64,000 nt of DNA. Source: Shinisaurus crocodilurus (lineage: Eukaryota > Chordata > Lepidosauria > Squamata > Shinisauridae). A model generated the notes under the pieces. The model made no database searches. It saw nothing but the letters and a program-made list of their open reading frames with translations, and was not told where the DNA came from. The translations under genes and the position numbers were made by a program. This document shows, one piece after another, positions 22,331-33,027 of the stretch; the stretch's first letter is position 1; the number at the start of each line of letters is the position of its first letter. The DNA lies in NCBI GenBank assembly GCA_021292165.1, contig CM037878.1, positions 235,629,546-235,693,545 on the forward strand, written 5' to 3'.

Positions 22331-22770
22331 ACCCTGTCATCATGAGATCAGGTAAGTGGCCACCAGAGAGGAGACCTTCTCAACAGCATTGCCACAACTG
22401 TGGAATGGTTTTCCCAGGGAAGGTCACACACCTGGCATCTATATTTGTTTCTTTGTTGATTACATATCTATACCATACCATCCAACAGCTGAAGCTGTCT
22501 TTTTGGCACCAAGCAAATACCTTTATATTTCCTCAAGCTTTTTCAACTTCATTTCATTTAATTGATGGGGGGGGGGGGTGTTGTGCCACTTTAAAACCTG
22601 TCAGTTTTGTATTGGTATTTTTACTTTAACAGTTTTCTATTGCTATTTGCTGCATTTTTTCCTATTTTTGCATAAATCACCCTGGAATTGTTTCAGTGAA
22701 AGGTGGTGAAGGAATATTTGACTGAAGGGCAAATAATTGCCCATAAAAATAAATAATAATAAATAATAAA
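22330..22770 (+). mobile_element. L2-type LINE 3' fragment
   Basis: One frame includes REETFSTALPQLWNGFPRE, matching the conserved LINE C-terminal phrase (FSVAAPxLWNSLP in the L2 at 30 kb). The 3' part (CACCCTGGAATTGTTTCAGT, then AATAAATAATAATAAATAAT) is a LINE tail. Degraded copy. Confidence 0.55.
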
Positions 22771-22822
22771 TTAGAAGGAAACATGGGGAAGCATATTTGC
22801 ACCGGCTTAATTATATTTACAA

Positions 22823-22914
22823 TGTAATCCTACACATGTGTACTCAGATATAAGCCCCATTCAGTTGTTCAATGGCTTTTAGTCACAACAGGTAACTGTG
22901 TATAGGATTACAGC
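22823..22914 (+). repeat. AATCCTATAC palindromic repeat, copy 6
   Basis: TGTAATCCTACACATGTG start, TATAGGATTACAGC end. Immediately followed by another copy, as at 7.1 kb. Confidence 0.7.
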
Positions 22915-22921
22915 ATTAGGC

Positions 22922-22990
22922 TGCAATCCTATACACAGTTACCCGGGAGGAAGTCCCATTGAACTGAATGCAGCTTACATCTGAGTGTGT
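22922..22990 (+). repeat. AATCCTATAC palindromic repeat, copy 7
   Basis: TGCAATCCTATACACAGTTA start and GGAAGTCCCATTGAACTGAA core; runs into GT-rich sequence and loses the outer right arm. Confidence 0.7.
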
Positions 22991-23970
22991 GTGAGTGTGT
23001 GTTCATATATATGCTTGCTCTGTTATTGATTTAAAAGTTCCTTGTGATCTTGCCCAAGTGGGCCACTGTAAATGCCCTTCCATATCACTAGATTGGGGTT
23101 TAAGCGAGTACAACTCACAGCACTGCAGCCCTATTCTCAGATTAGGTGCGGCTGCTGTCATAATGTCACCAATTCTGGCATGATCTAAATGAGGCAAAAG
23201 AAATGGCCGTGAACATCATACTCCTCCCTCAAATGTGAGACTCCCACATTGATTTTCTATGAGGAGTATTAAACAGTTATAAATTATTATGGTAAATCAT
23301 TTCTTATTTCAGGACACTGCTGGATGCTACATCAAAAAGATAAACAAAAGTGATTGTTCTTATAACTTTGTGCAGGTATTCACAGGACAAAGTATAATTG
23401 ACAACTTATGTTTGATCACAGCCCTTTTAATTAGGAACATATTGCATCTGCTTAACATTGCTAGTGTTCGGGTGCAAAAGATTTTCAGTGTCAATTAATC
23501 TCGTAATATCCCTAAGCAAGCTGGAATTGTTGAAGAAGATGGAAATTGGCTGATGAATGTATTGGTCACTTCAGAGGCATGTTCAAATCTATCTTCTTGC
23601 TGTCCTAATGAATATGGAAACCTGCCCAGTGTGTGATTGGATTTTAATGACTACAAGGTCAGGGACTTTGCAAGGTGTGAATCTGCTTGCAAGGTCGTAA
23701 GTGGCAAGCAGCGCATGGAACTGAAAATAAACAAGGAGCTGTCAGGGATATTAGCTTTTTTGTAGAAAAACCCATGGGACGGAAAGGTTAGCAGGTGATT
23801 GCATTGTAACTTGTTTTGAAACTCAAAATGAGCTCTAAAGGTACGTGCATTATCCTTCATTATACTTTGCATGAGAAATTGTGGCAATTTAAAATGCAAG
23901 CAATGTTTGATTATAATAGCACCCTAGCTTATCACAAGGCTGCATTTATCGCTAGGCAAACCAGTCCAGC
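22991..23970. other. Low-repeat AT-rich DNA
   Basis: No transposon signature. The section 23,290-23,640 is notably free of repeats and contains several ATTA/ACAAAG-type short motifs, but no exon is supported. Confidence 0.4.
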
Positions 23971-23974
23971 GACA

Positions 23975-24062
23975 GCATAATCCTGTAGAAGTCTACTCCA
24001 AAGTAAGATTCATTGGCTTCTGTGAGGCTTACTCACATGTAAGTGAATGTAGGATTGCAGCC
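23975..24062 (+). repeat. AATCCTATAC palindromic repeat, copy 8
   Basis: GCATAATCCTGTAGAAGTCT start, ATGTAGGATTGCAGCC end, with CAAAGTAAGATTCATTGGC in the left arm. Confidence 0.7.
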
Positions 24063-24589
24063 TGAATCAGATACGCTCAGATCAGGACACCTTTGGGGTA
24101 ACAGGTAAAATTACCTGATCTGTCAAAACTGCCTGTGGGTGGGAAGAAAATATCTGCCTCCAACAGATAATCCAAGCTGGAAATAACTCACAAAAATGCA
24201 GGTCATGTGCATTGCTACCCTAAATTAATTTGATTTTCAATGAGGAATAATTCAGGTTGTTGGAAAAGAATAATAGGAAATGAGTTTAGAAATATTAAGA
24301 AAAAAATATTAATAGCTTGTCAGAAGGAGTATGAATTATTGTGGAACAATGCACATATTGCTTCTAGAGGAGAAAAACACCGAAAGAAACTGCAAATGAT
24401 GGAAGACGGGTAAAGAAAAAGAAAAAAAAGAATGTATTATTCTCTGAAAATGAAATAACATCTGTATGCCTAACTCTGGAGTTAGAGCACAAGAAAGGGT
24501 CACGTCTTGGCTGTGGATACAGATGTGTGCATGGAGAGAATGCTCCACCAGCAATTTGGAGATGTTCAGCTGCCCTTTGATCTATCATC

Positions 24590-24939
24590 CACTGATTTGT
24601 GGACTCAGAATTTGCACAAATGCATTTGCATGTATCTGTGCAAATTCACATTTGCGCAAATTTGCACTCCCCAAAATGCACAAATCAGCCAAAAATTTGC
24701 AGATCCCCCATAACTTGTTTTTTCTCGCTTTACTCTATGGGGGGAATTTGCGCATTTTTGATTGATGTTGTTTATTTTGCATATTTTTTGCAGCTAAATT
24801 TGCGCAAAAATCTGCAAAATAAAAATGTCCACAAGCCTTGCAGATTCTGGGAAAGCCAGTCCACTGTGGCATCTGCAGGGTGGACTCCAAGAAATCCAGA
24901 CTCATTTGAGTCCATTTTGGATTTCTCTGATATCCCTAC
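24590..24939 (+). repeat. Interspersed repeat family B, copy 2
   Basis: Rich in TTTGCGCAAA / TTTGCAC phrases in both orientations. Ends CTCATTTGAGTCCATTTTGG then ATTTCTCTGATATCCCTAC, as at 9.39 kb (inverted) and 37.89 kb. The left boundary is uncertain. Probably a non-autonomous DNA element. Confidence 0.6.
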
Positions 24940-24980
24940 CTGTGGATCACCAGGCAGGATATTAGGATAGAATGTTAAGC

Positions 24981-25028
24981 TGCAATCCTATACACATTTA
25001 CTTAGAAGTAAATCCCATTGAATTCAGG
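24981..25028 (+). repeat. AATCCTATAC half-palindrome, copy 9
   Basis: Only the left arm, TGCAATCCTATACACATTTA to CCCATTGAATTCAG. It abuts family D. Confidence 0.65.
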
Positions 25029-25032
25029 CAGA

Positions 25033-25490
25033 TGGACAGAGCAATCCTAAGGCTGGTGAAGGTTAGGATGGGGTGGAGGAACTCCTCTGCTGATGGAAAG
25101 TTCTACCAGCAGGGCTAATGTCCATCCCGGAGGCTATAATTATGCTCCTGGAAACCTCAATGGGTATAAGTCTACCATCGATGGTATTCTCACCCACAAT
25201 AGATCCTCAAAACAGAGTATTCCAGGGCAGAAAGAGCTTTTGATATGCTGGATTCAAAGCCCCTCCATTTCCCTGAGAGGCCCCAGGATTGGACCCTTCA
25301 GCTATGCCAGCCTTGGGTTTCAATGGAGGGGAGAACTTAAAAAAGAAAAGAAAGAAAGATCTGCCACCAGGAAAAAACGGTGAGGTAAAGCTGCCCCCCC
25401 CCACACTTTCTCCCCTGGCTGACATGAGCGGGCAGGGCTTTGGAAGTTGCATCCGATCCACCAATTCCCTTTCCCCGTATCTGATATATA
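25033..25490 (+). repeat. Interspersed repeat family D, copy 1
   Basis: Shares ordered phrases with 35.3 kb and 44.5 kb: GGTTAGGATGGGGTGGAGGA, GGTATAAGTCTACC, ATTCCAGGGCAGA, and a GACATGAGCGGGCAGGG then TTTGGAAGT end. No conserved frame. Class unknown. Confidence 0.65.
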
Positions 25491-25759
25491 ATCAGGCATG
25501 GAAGTGGCTGTTAATTCTGTATAGCATGATGTCTTAAAAACCAGTCTAGTTGTATTGAATGATGCATTGAGTGTCTTATCATATATAACTATCCTTTCAA
25601 CATTATTTGGAGGGGTAGGAGGTATATTCAAAAGAAGTAAGATATCTGTCTGTGATACTCAACAGACTCTGATAAGTACTTATGCCCAATGCACATAGGG
25701 TGCAATCCTATGCATATTTAGACACGGGGGGGAGTCCTACAAGTTCCAGCATTCCCTAG

Positions 25760-25852
25760 CCAACCAAGCTGCCCCCTGCGGGAAACAGGATGCTGGACTA
25801 GGTGGATCTGGTCTGAACCAACCAGCACAGATCTTTTTATGTTCTTATTCAA
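25760..25852 (+). mobile_element. CR1-type LINE 3' end
   Basis: GGATGCTGGACTAGGTGGAT then CTGGTCTGAACC and TTTTTATGTTCTTAT are the CR1 3' terminal wording also seen at 32.05 kb. Confidence 0.65.
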
Positions 25853-26179
25853 CTGATGTCACTTCCCTTAATATTGGATGCAAACCAATACAGAAAAAAT
25901 TAGGGTTGCCTGAGAGCATCATCACTCCTTCTAACAGCGATGTCAGATGGTAAGTGCCAACAGGATTGGAACCAAAATTAAGCTACAAAGAAACAAGAGG
26001 GAGGTATTGGTATGTTTGGGGAAACCTAGAGGTTTGCTGAAGTACAAACATTAAAAAAAATCTCCAAAGGGCAACCCCCCCCCCCAATCCAGCCCAATAA
26101 AGACTGAGCAGAAATGGAACAGAACAGACATATGGATAAATACATACAAAAGTGGCATAGATTGGAAATAGTCTTAGAC

Positions 26180-27106
26180 CAGCGATGGCGAACCTATGGC
26201 ACGGGTGCCACAGCTGGCACGCAGGGACCACTCTGTGGGCACTCGAGCCATTGATCACCAGATCGCGAAAAGACTGTCCCCTTCTGCAAAACACTAATGA
26301 TCTTGTTCTTTCTCACAGTGTGGAACAGAATGATTTTATTCTAGAATTCCTGTTACAGAATTCTTTTTCTACATTGTTATCACATTTAAAAGATTTTGAA
26401 GAATGATGCACAGAGCATGGCTTGGATGTAAAGCCCTAACAGTTGACCTGAGTGCTGCATGTGTTGCTCTCAAACTAACGGAGTATGAGCCAAGGTTTGA
26501 CAAATTATCAGCATGCATGCAATAGCAAAAATCACATTAATTGTGCAAAAGCATGCCCAATGCAAACTTTTACCTAATGCAGTGTTTGCAGTCCAAGACA
26601 AAGTGTTTAAAATGTGTTAAGCACGTTTAGTTTTCTTGTTTATCTTGCTCATCCTAGTACAGGTTGACTTTTACTTTTACTAATCCGACACGTGTAGAAG
26701 CAGGGAAAGGACCCGGGGTAAAGCTTGCCCCATACAATTTCAGTCTGGCATATAATCATATTACAAGTTGAGAATCCCTTATCCAAAAATACATGTGCCT
26801 AATTATTTTAAAAGTTAGTATAAATTACCTTCAGGCTATGTGTACAATGTAGTACTATAATAATTTTTTGAGTTGATTTTTTTTCCCAACAAAAAACTGT
26901 TTGTATCATTGAAAGCTTTGTTGTTGTGTTTGTCTTTTAAGACAAAAGATGTTAATTAGTTTGGACAACTGTATGAGTTGTTTTTCTAAAACGAAAACCT
27001 CAGTATTCAGGTTTAATTGCAGTGTTGGCACTTTGAAATAAATACCGGTAAGTTGGTTTTGTGCTGCAGTTTGGACACTCGGGCTCAAAAAGGTTCGCCA
27101 TCACTG
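26180..27106 (+). mobile_element. Complete hAT-type DNA element (8-bp TSD)
   Basis: Terminal inverted repeats CAGCGATGGCGAACC and GGTTCGCCATCACTG bound a 927-bp element flanked by the perfect 8-bp duplication TCTTAGAC (26,172-26,179; 27,107-27,114). CAG ends and an 8-bp TSD are diagnostic of the hAT superfamily. The interior has no full transposase. A short frame near 26,448-26,525 (LKLTEYEPRFDKLSACMQ, then stop) may be a transposase remnant, which would make this an internally deleted derivative. Confidence 0.88.
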
Positions 27107-27114
27107 TCTTAGAC

Positions 27115-27599
27115 TGATTTGTCCATCACTAGAGCCCTCTTCAGGCAGTCTAGACCTGAATAGGGTAAACGCATGAGGGGAGAGAGCACTCCAGCCCCAC
27201 CTTTCTCCCTCATCACATTTTGTCACTTTCTTTCTCCTCATGGAGGGCAACAATCTGAAGAGCCTGTTCTATCCATAGGGGCTCTCCGCACATCCAGAAT
27301 GTGGATTATCCAGCATCCTGGATCACTTGGAGAGCCCCCATGGATAGATGAGGCTCTCTGCTTCCGACTGCTGCCTTTCATGAGTAGAGGGGGGGTGAAA
27401 TGCAATACAGACAGGGGTGGGGTGGGGCTGGAGAGCTCCGTTCCCTCGAGTGTTTACCCTATTTGGGTTTAGAATGCTTGAATAGGGCTTAGGATACTGT
27501 GCTATGTGCAAGACCCCAAGCTCACTGCAGAAAAGGTAGGATAGAAATGTGATTCAATCATTGTGTAAGGGGGGGGGGAATGCCCACAGATGCAGCTTG
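27115..27599. other. Unassigned sequence
   Basis: Flanks the hAT insertion. No repeat end or coding motif recognised; a G run lies at about 27,570. Confidence 0.4.
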
Positions 27600-27719
27600 C
27601 CATATTTATTTATTTTTCAAATACATATCCTGGCTGCCACCTTGGCTTAAAGAAGCCTGTAGGTGGCTCATGCCATCTTCTGAAGGAATGAGAAGAAGCT
27701 GCACCCACCTGCATTCTTT

Positions 27720-27875
27720 TTAACTTGTACATAAAATCTCATGGCTTTAATGTTTGTTTTGTATTTATTTACTTTCATTTTATTGTATTTTATTGGGGAC
27801 CACCCTGGGAACCATTGGTTGAAGGGTGGTACAGAAATATCTGCAATAAAATGCATAAATTCACTATTCTTTGTT
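27720..27875 (+). mobile_element. LINE-like 3' tail fragment
   Basis: GGACCACCCTGGGAACCATT then AAGGGTGGTACAGAAATATC and AATAAAATGCATAAAT resemble an L2/CR1-group 3' terminus ending in an A-rich tail. It directly precedes the next LINE. Confidence 0.45.
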
Positions 27876-27902
27876 ATATAAGGGGGTATATCCACCACCC
27901 CC

Positions 27903-28508
27903 TTGTCATGGTCAGATCACAATCTGGTGGGGTTGGATTTCTCGGTGCCACAACCCCTCTGCAGGGGTGAGGGACCTATTAGGATAGTCCTCCCCAGGCG
28001 TCTTATGGATCCGGATGGATTCCTGAACGCGCTTGGGGAACTGGAGCACGCAAACGGTAGCTCAGTCGGGACCTTGGTGGACGACTGGAATGCCGCAATC
28101 ACCAGGGCATTAGACCGAGTAGCCCCGAAGTGCCCTCTTCACCTGAACAGAGCTCGCACAGCACCATGGTTCACTCCTTCGCTGAGAGCTCTGAAACAAG
28201 AGGTGAGAAGGCTAGAGCGCCGATGGCGTAATTCCCGCTCCGAAGACAATCGAACACGGGTTAGAGCTGCATCTTCAGCCTACCGGGTGGCGGTGGAGGC
28301 AGCAAAAAAGAATTTCTATGCTGCCTCCATTGCGTCTGTGGAGTGCTGCCCCGGGAGGCTATTCCAAGTGGTCTGGAGTCTGGTCGGTCCAGTCGCTCCG
28401 GACCCAATGGAACAGTCTAAAGCCTCCTGTGAGGCTTTAGCAAAGCACTTCGCAGATAAAATCGATCGGATTAGGAGTGGGATATCGTGCGTCGTGGACA
28501 CGGAGTGA
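27903..28508 (+). pseudogene. L2 ORF fragment: endonuclease end and linker to RT
   Basis: A 201-codon frame starts at a methionine that is internal to the parent protein. SDH at residues 4-6 is the conserved end motif of AP-like endonucleases. The rest (WFTPSLRALKQEVRRLERRW, then FYAASIASV) is the linker typical of L2 ORFs before the RT. It stops at VVDTE just where the downstream RT frame begins in another phase, so a net +1 shift breaks the original ORF. No expression is inferred. Confidence 0.85.
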
Positions 28509-29964
28509 GCGGGAGGAGGCCAGTGGCAGACCGGTTTTATGGGATCGGTTCCGGCTTCTTCCTTCTGATGAAGTGGACAAGGTGCTTTCATCTGTAAGGC
28601 CGACCACCTGCTTGCTTGATCCTTGCCCGTCCTGGCTCATAATGAGCTGTAGGGAGAGACTGGGTGAGGGGATCAAGGCAGTGGTGAATGCCTCCCTTGA
28701 GGTGGGAGTGTTGCCATCAGCCCTCAAGGAGGCAGTAATAAGACCACTTCTAAAGAAGCCCTCCTTGGATCCCCAGGATCTAAACAACTTTCGCCCAGTC
28801 TCCAATTTACCATTTCTGGGCAAGGTGATTAGGGTGGGTGCTCAGTTGAAGACACACTTGGATGAAGCCAATTATTTAGATCCATGCCAGTCGGGCTTCA
28901 GGCCTGGACATGGGACAGAGACGGCCTTGGTCACCTTGGTGGATGATATGAGGAGGGCCTTGGATAGGGGCGAATGCTCCTTTCTAGTCCTCCTCGATCT
29001 CTCAGCAGCTTTTGATACCGTTGACCACGGTATCCTCCTGGACCGCCTGGAGGGGTTGGGCATAGGAGGCACTGTATTGCAGTGGTTCCAGTCCTTCCTC
29101 TCTGGAAGGTACCAGAGGGTAGTTCTTGGGGAAAAGGCTTCGGACCCTCGGCCACTCACTTGTGGGGTGCCGCAGGGTTCCATCCTCTCCCCGATGTTAT
29201 TCAACATCTACCTAAAGCTGCTGGGAGCTATCATCAGGAGGTTTGGGGTGTGGTGTCATCAGTATGCGGATGACACGCAGCTCTACCTCTGTTTCAAGTC
29301 CTCACCGAGGTTGGCCATTGAGACCCTGTCCAAGTGCCTGGAGTCAGTGGGTGGCTGGATGGGAAGGAACATGCTGAAGCTGAACCCCAACAAGACCGAG
29401 GTACTTCTGGTGGGGGACAAGGGGAGGTTAGGGGATGTTGACTTGGTGCTGAATGGGGTACATCTACCCCTGAAGGACCAGGTCCACAGCTTGCGGGTCA
29501 TTCTAGGCTCCAAGCTGTCCATGGAGGCTCAGGTGTCAGCTGTGAGCCGGGCGACACTGTATAAACTCCATCTGATACGGCAGCTGTGCCCCTACCTTCC
29601 TAATCACCTGCTCCCATCAGTGGTTCATGCCTTGGTCTCCTCTCGCCTAGACTACTGTAATGCGCTCTACGTGGGGTTACCCTTGAAGATGGATCGGAAG
29701 CTACAGCTGGTACAGAACGCGGCAGCTCGCCTGGTTAAAGGCAGCCGCCACCGGGATCACATCATGCCAGTGCTCAAGGAGCTGCACTGGCTACAAGTTG
29801 CTTGCCGAGCCGAATTCAAGGTGTTGGTTTTGACCTTTAAAAAAAACCCTATACGGCTCCGGTCCAGTTTATCTCAAGGAGCGTCTCCAGCAACACCAAG
29901 TAGGCCGCTGCACAAGGTCTGCCTCAGACGGCCTTCTCCTGGTCCATTTAGCCAGAGCAGCTAG
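28477..29964 (+). pseudogene. L2 reverse transcriptase ORF (frameshifted)
   Basis: A 495-codon frame carries the RT palm: NNFRPVSNLP (103-112), SGFRPGHGTETA (139-150), the first catalytic Asp in LDLSAAFD (173-180), GVPQGSILSP (230-239) and the catalytic YADD (263-266, DNA 29,263-29,274). The C-terminal region SRLDYCNALYVGLPLK and KLQLVQNAAARLV follows. A short in-frame loss is likely around residue 119 (GKVIRVGAQL). After VLTFK an A8 run shifts the frame, and the last ~36 codons are out-of-frame translation. The RT would copy element RNA at the nicked target; this copy is broken. The start codon is not the parent start. Confidence 0.9.
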
Positions 29965-30107
29965 ACTGGTGGGGACTAGGAAGAGGGCCTTTTCTGTGGC
30001 GGCCCCCGTACTGTGGAACTCTCTCCCGAGTGACCTTCGCCTCTCTGCTGAGCTTCCGCCGTTTACTAAAAACTTGGCTATTCAGGCGGGAATATGGGGT
30101 GGGCTAA
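29847..30107 (+). pseudogene. L2 ORF C-terminal remnant in shifted frames
   Basis: After the A8 run the parental reading resumes in another frame: LYGSGPVYLKERLQQH, then RAFSVAAPVLWNSLPSDLR. It then appears to change phase once more to LLSFRRLLKTWLFRREYGVG before a TAA at 30,105-30,107. The motif order matches the conserved L2 C-terminus. Two separate shifts in under 300 bp show decay. Confidence 0.75.
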
Positions 30108-30210
30108 GATTTTAAAATTTTATATTGTTTTAAATATATTTTATTCTGTTTTTATCTTATGTACATCGCCCAGGGTGGCCAGTTGCCAGCCAGATGGGCG
30201 ATAAATAAAT

Positions 30211-30212
<2 letters not shown>

Positions 30213-30257
<45 letters not shown>

Positions 30258-30262
30258 TAACA
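30213..30262. repeat. (AAT)n tail of the L2
   Basis: About 15 AAT units form the 3' tail. Confidence 0.9.
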
Positions 30263-31495
30263 GGAAGAGGAAGAAAATGCACTCAGGCCCTGACCTCCTT
30301 TCATTAATGTAAGATATGAGATAAAATTGATAGCTTCTGTTTTGCAATCAAGTCAATTGAATTTGTGGATATAAGATTCTACAGGAGTAGGAACTTGGCA
30401 CTAATAGGATAATTCTCAGTGGACAGCCCTGTTATATAATCACTTGTTTTCTTTAACACTTGTGTACTTGCTAATAATGTGTACTTGCTAATCCATGGTA
30501 TCACTGAAATAGGCAACATTTCTAACACACGCACACACACATCCAGGAGGGGTTGTTGTTATTGTTGCAGATTTTGACTCCCATAGATGTTTGGCGTAGC
30601 TATTTGCCTTTATGGGTCTCATTCTGACAGCTACATTAGTATCTTCTAGTTGAAGTAAGATGGGAAAGCCAGCCAGGCCTAATGTTTTTAAAAGGCTTTT
30701 TGACCATTACGAGGGAGGGGGTTGCTGTTTAATTGGCTTACAGTGGCAATTACACTGTGGCAATACAATGAATCTCTCTGCAGAGTCTCCAATTATTGTA
30801 CAAGAACAGGTATAAAATGTCATTTCCAGTGGACAGAATTCTGTGGATTGTCCTTACCGTATCTATACACTGTTAATTGGGGGGCGGGGCGGGATTTTTC
30901 TCTTAACTAAATAATGAACTCCTTTTTCTGCAGATATGAAGGTCATAATGTAGGGCCTGCAGGAGAGTTTATAGTGAATCTTTGTGAAGGAAATAAAAGA
31001 TAAAACATATCATGCTTCAGTGTGGTTTTCATATACACGCATTACTTCTAAATATGTACCTCTCTGTGTTTGTTTACTATTGTTGTATGTGGTGTTCTGT
31101 TCTGACCATTTTTGTCAGGGCTGCTGACAGGCCCAGCATCAGCACCTAGCATGCTGAGGCAAATAGCACGGTCTATCATGATCATCCTTCTCTAATATAT
31201 AATTTTAAGAAATGTTGCCCAGTGCTCTTATGAGAAACATCAAGTGAAGCAGCTGCAACATAGTGTATGTTGAGGCCCAGAGGCATTCTGGGATAATAGA
31301 GACAATGGCAGCCACAGCTGCTTTGCTCAGCACTTCTCTGCCTGGTCTGAAAAAAAAAGCTAGCATCCCTGGTTGCATGATGAATGTCATTTCTTCAAAA
31401 CCACCATGAGATTTTGCCTGTAGACCAGCACAAGAAAGTAATATGATACAAAATAGTGTTTGTATAGGTTTTGTGACCAGCTAGTCCTCAGTAGT
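30263..31495. other. Unique sequence, nothing firm
   Basis: A 13-bp direct duplication (GTGTACTTGCTAA) lies at 30,463-30,490. Otherwise no repeat or gene is recognised. Confidence 0.45.
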
Positions 31496-31524
31496 TACTG
31501 TACTGTACTGTACTGTACTGTACT
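31496..31524. repeat. (ACTGT)n pentanucleotide microsatellite
   Basis: About six uninterrupted units directly upstream of a CR1 fragment. Confidence 0.9.
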
Positions 31525-31559
31525 ATGTCTATGAATCTATGACCCCCTCAGAGGCGTGT

Positions 31560-32103
31560 ACTGTTCACTTTGGGTCAACTTCCATGGAAAGCAGAATTGC
31601 ACATAGAAGGGGCTGGAACAACTCCCCTATCGGACAGTTTAGCTTAGAGAAAAGGCGATTGAGGCGGGGAGATATGATAGAAGTGTACAAAATTAAGTAT
31701 GGTGTGAAGAAAGTGTATATGGAGACATTTTTCTCCCTCTCTCATGATGCCAGAACCAGGGTTCATCCCATGAAGTTCATCGGTAGGAGATTCAGGATAG
31801 ACAAAAGGAAGTATTTCTTCATACAGCACATAATCAAACTATGGAATTTTCTACCACAAAATGTAGTGATGGCAACCAATTTGGATAGCTTTAAAATATT
31901 AGACAAATTCATGGAGCATAAGGCTATCAATGGCTTCTAGTCATGATGGCTATATGCTACCACAACAGCACGAAGAGGAAGGTGCTACTGCACTCATGTC
32001 ATACTTGTGGATTTCCTGCGGGCCACTGGTTAGCCACTATATGAACAGAATGCTGGAGTAGATGGACCTTTGGTCTATTCCAGCATGACTCTTCTTATGT
32101 TAG
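31560..32103 (+). mobile_element. CR1-type LINE 3' part with C-terminal coding remnant
   Basis: A 133-codon frame (31,539-31,940) contains FSLEKRRLRRGDMIEVYKI, then FFSLSHDARTR, RRFRIDKRKYFFIQ and IIKLWNFLPQNVV, the CR1/L3-type C-terminus. The 3' UTR follows (TAGTCATGATGGCTATATGC, GGCCACTGGTTAGCCACTAT, GGAGTAGATGGACCTTTGGT) and ends CTTCTTATGTTAG. The RT and everything upstream are missing. The same 3' wording recurs at 15.3, 25.8 and 63 kb. Confidence 0.85.
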
Positions 32104-32128
32104 CTTCGACTGTTCAAATATAAAGGGT

Positions 32129-32152
32129 TTTGTTGTTGTTGTTGTTGTTGTT
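32129..32152. repeat. (GTT)n microsatellite
   Basis: Eight GTT units. Confidence 0.9.
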
Positions 32153-32846
32153 TGGTTTGGTTTTTTAAACCAGAGACTCATAAAAGTTGAATTGGTGGGA
32201 CACAAATTAATGTCTCCCTACTTAATAAGCATGAATACAGGGCCTCACAGCACCTGCACTTATCTGTATTTCCATGAAAAATCTGGTATAAAAGGGAAAG
32301 ATTTTATTTCATTATAAGCTCTTTTGATTTTAAAAAGTTAATAGTCATTTTCTTGGATTCATATTAACATTGAGAAGCCCTACTTCCACCCACCCAATCA
32401 CAAAGTTGCATTCATAAAGCAATAAATGACATTGCCTTTATTTCTTTGGCATCCTAGATGGATCTATCATTAGATTCGAATCTGCAGATGTTTAGAAAGC
32501 TAAAACAAGAATCATATTTGGCAAATTAAACCATAAGCCATGTGCTAGGAAATAAGGTTGCTGAATACTGTTTATAATGATAGTAATTTGTTCCAGGGTC
32601 TAGAGTTTCTGTCTTGGCAGAGTATCATTCTGATAAATTAAATAGTATAAAGAGACTAATAAATGTATACTCCAAAATTTTAGCAAGGAAAAGGCAGCCT
32701 TTTATTAGTTTATTTATTAAAATCCTAGCTTGCTATCCAGATTCAGTCCCATCCCTACCTGTTACACCTAGACTTAAAGGGCTAGTAACTAGACTCAACA
32801 GCATCCTACCTGATTTGGTTGGAGCTTCCCAGATGTCCTACTTTCA

Positions 32847-32958
32847 GCACAATCTTATGTATATTTATTCAGAGGAATAAATATAGTGTGTTCAAAGGAA
32901 CCTTCCCCCAGAAGTAAGCCCTATTGGGTTCAAGGTAAATGAGGATAGGACTGCAGCC
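32847..32958 (+). repeat. AATCCTATAC palindromic repeat, copy 10
   Basis: CACAATCTTATGTATATTTA start, CAGAAGTAAGCCCTATTGGG, ATAGGACTGCAGCC end; about 20 bp of extra sequence in the centre. Confidence 0.6.
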
Positions 32959-33027
32959 TTAGCAAGGCTGCAAGAAGCTGTGGGTAGACTGATCAACTGT
33001 TTCTGTTAATTCTGCACCCATATAAGC

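Larger units (their letters stand above)
27889..30262 (+). mobile_element. L2-type non-LTR retrotransposon, 5'-truncated
   Basis: A 2.37-kb LINE starts within the last residues of the AP-like endonuclease (SDHNLVGL, 27.9 kb). It runs through reverse transcriptase and the C-terminal domain, a short 3' UTR (TACATCGCCCAGGGTGGCC, AGATGGGCGATAAATAAATG) and an (AAT)n tail at 30,213-30,262. The RT motifs and GC-rich coding sequence are much better kept than in other LINEs here, so it is the youngest autonomous-type copy. It cannot be active: the 5' UTR, ORF1 and nearly all of the endonuclease are absent, and the frame shifts near 28.5 kb, at the A8 run 29,839-29,846, and probably near 30,045. No TSD was found. 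Placed with L2 rather than CR1 by its YADD/GVPQGSILSP context and tail. Confidence 0.9.

Noticed and set aside
26180..27106. Assignment of this hAT to the SPIN family known for horizontal transfer
   Set aside because: The termini I see (CAGYGATGGCGAACC) do not match the SPIN ends as I remember them, and no search could be run.
31539..31940. 133-codon plus-strand frame as a host gene
   Set aside because: Its FSLEKRRLRRGDMIEVYKI and RRFRIDKRKYFF motifs and the following 3' UTR identify it as a CR1 C-terminal remnant.
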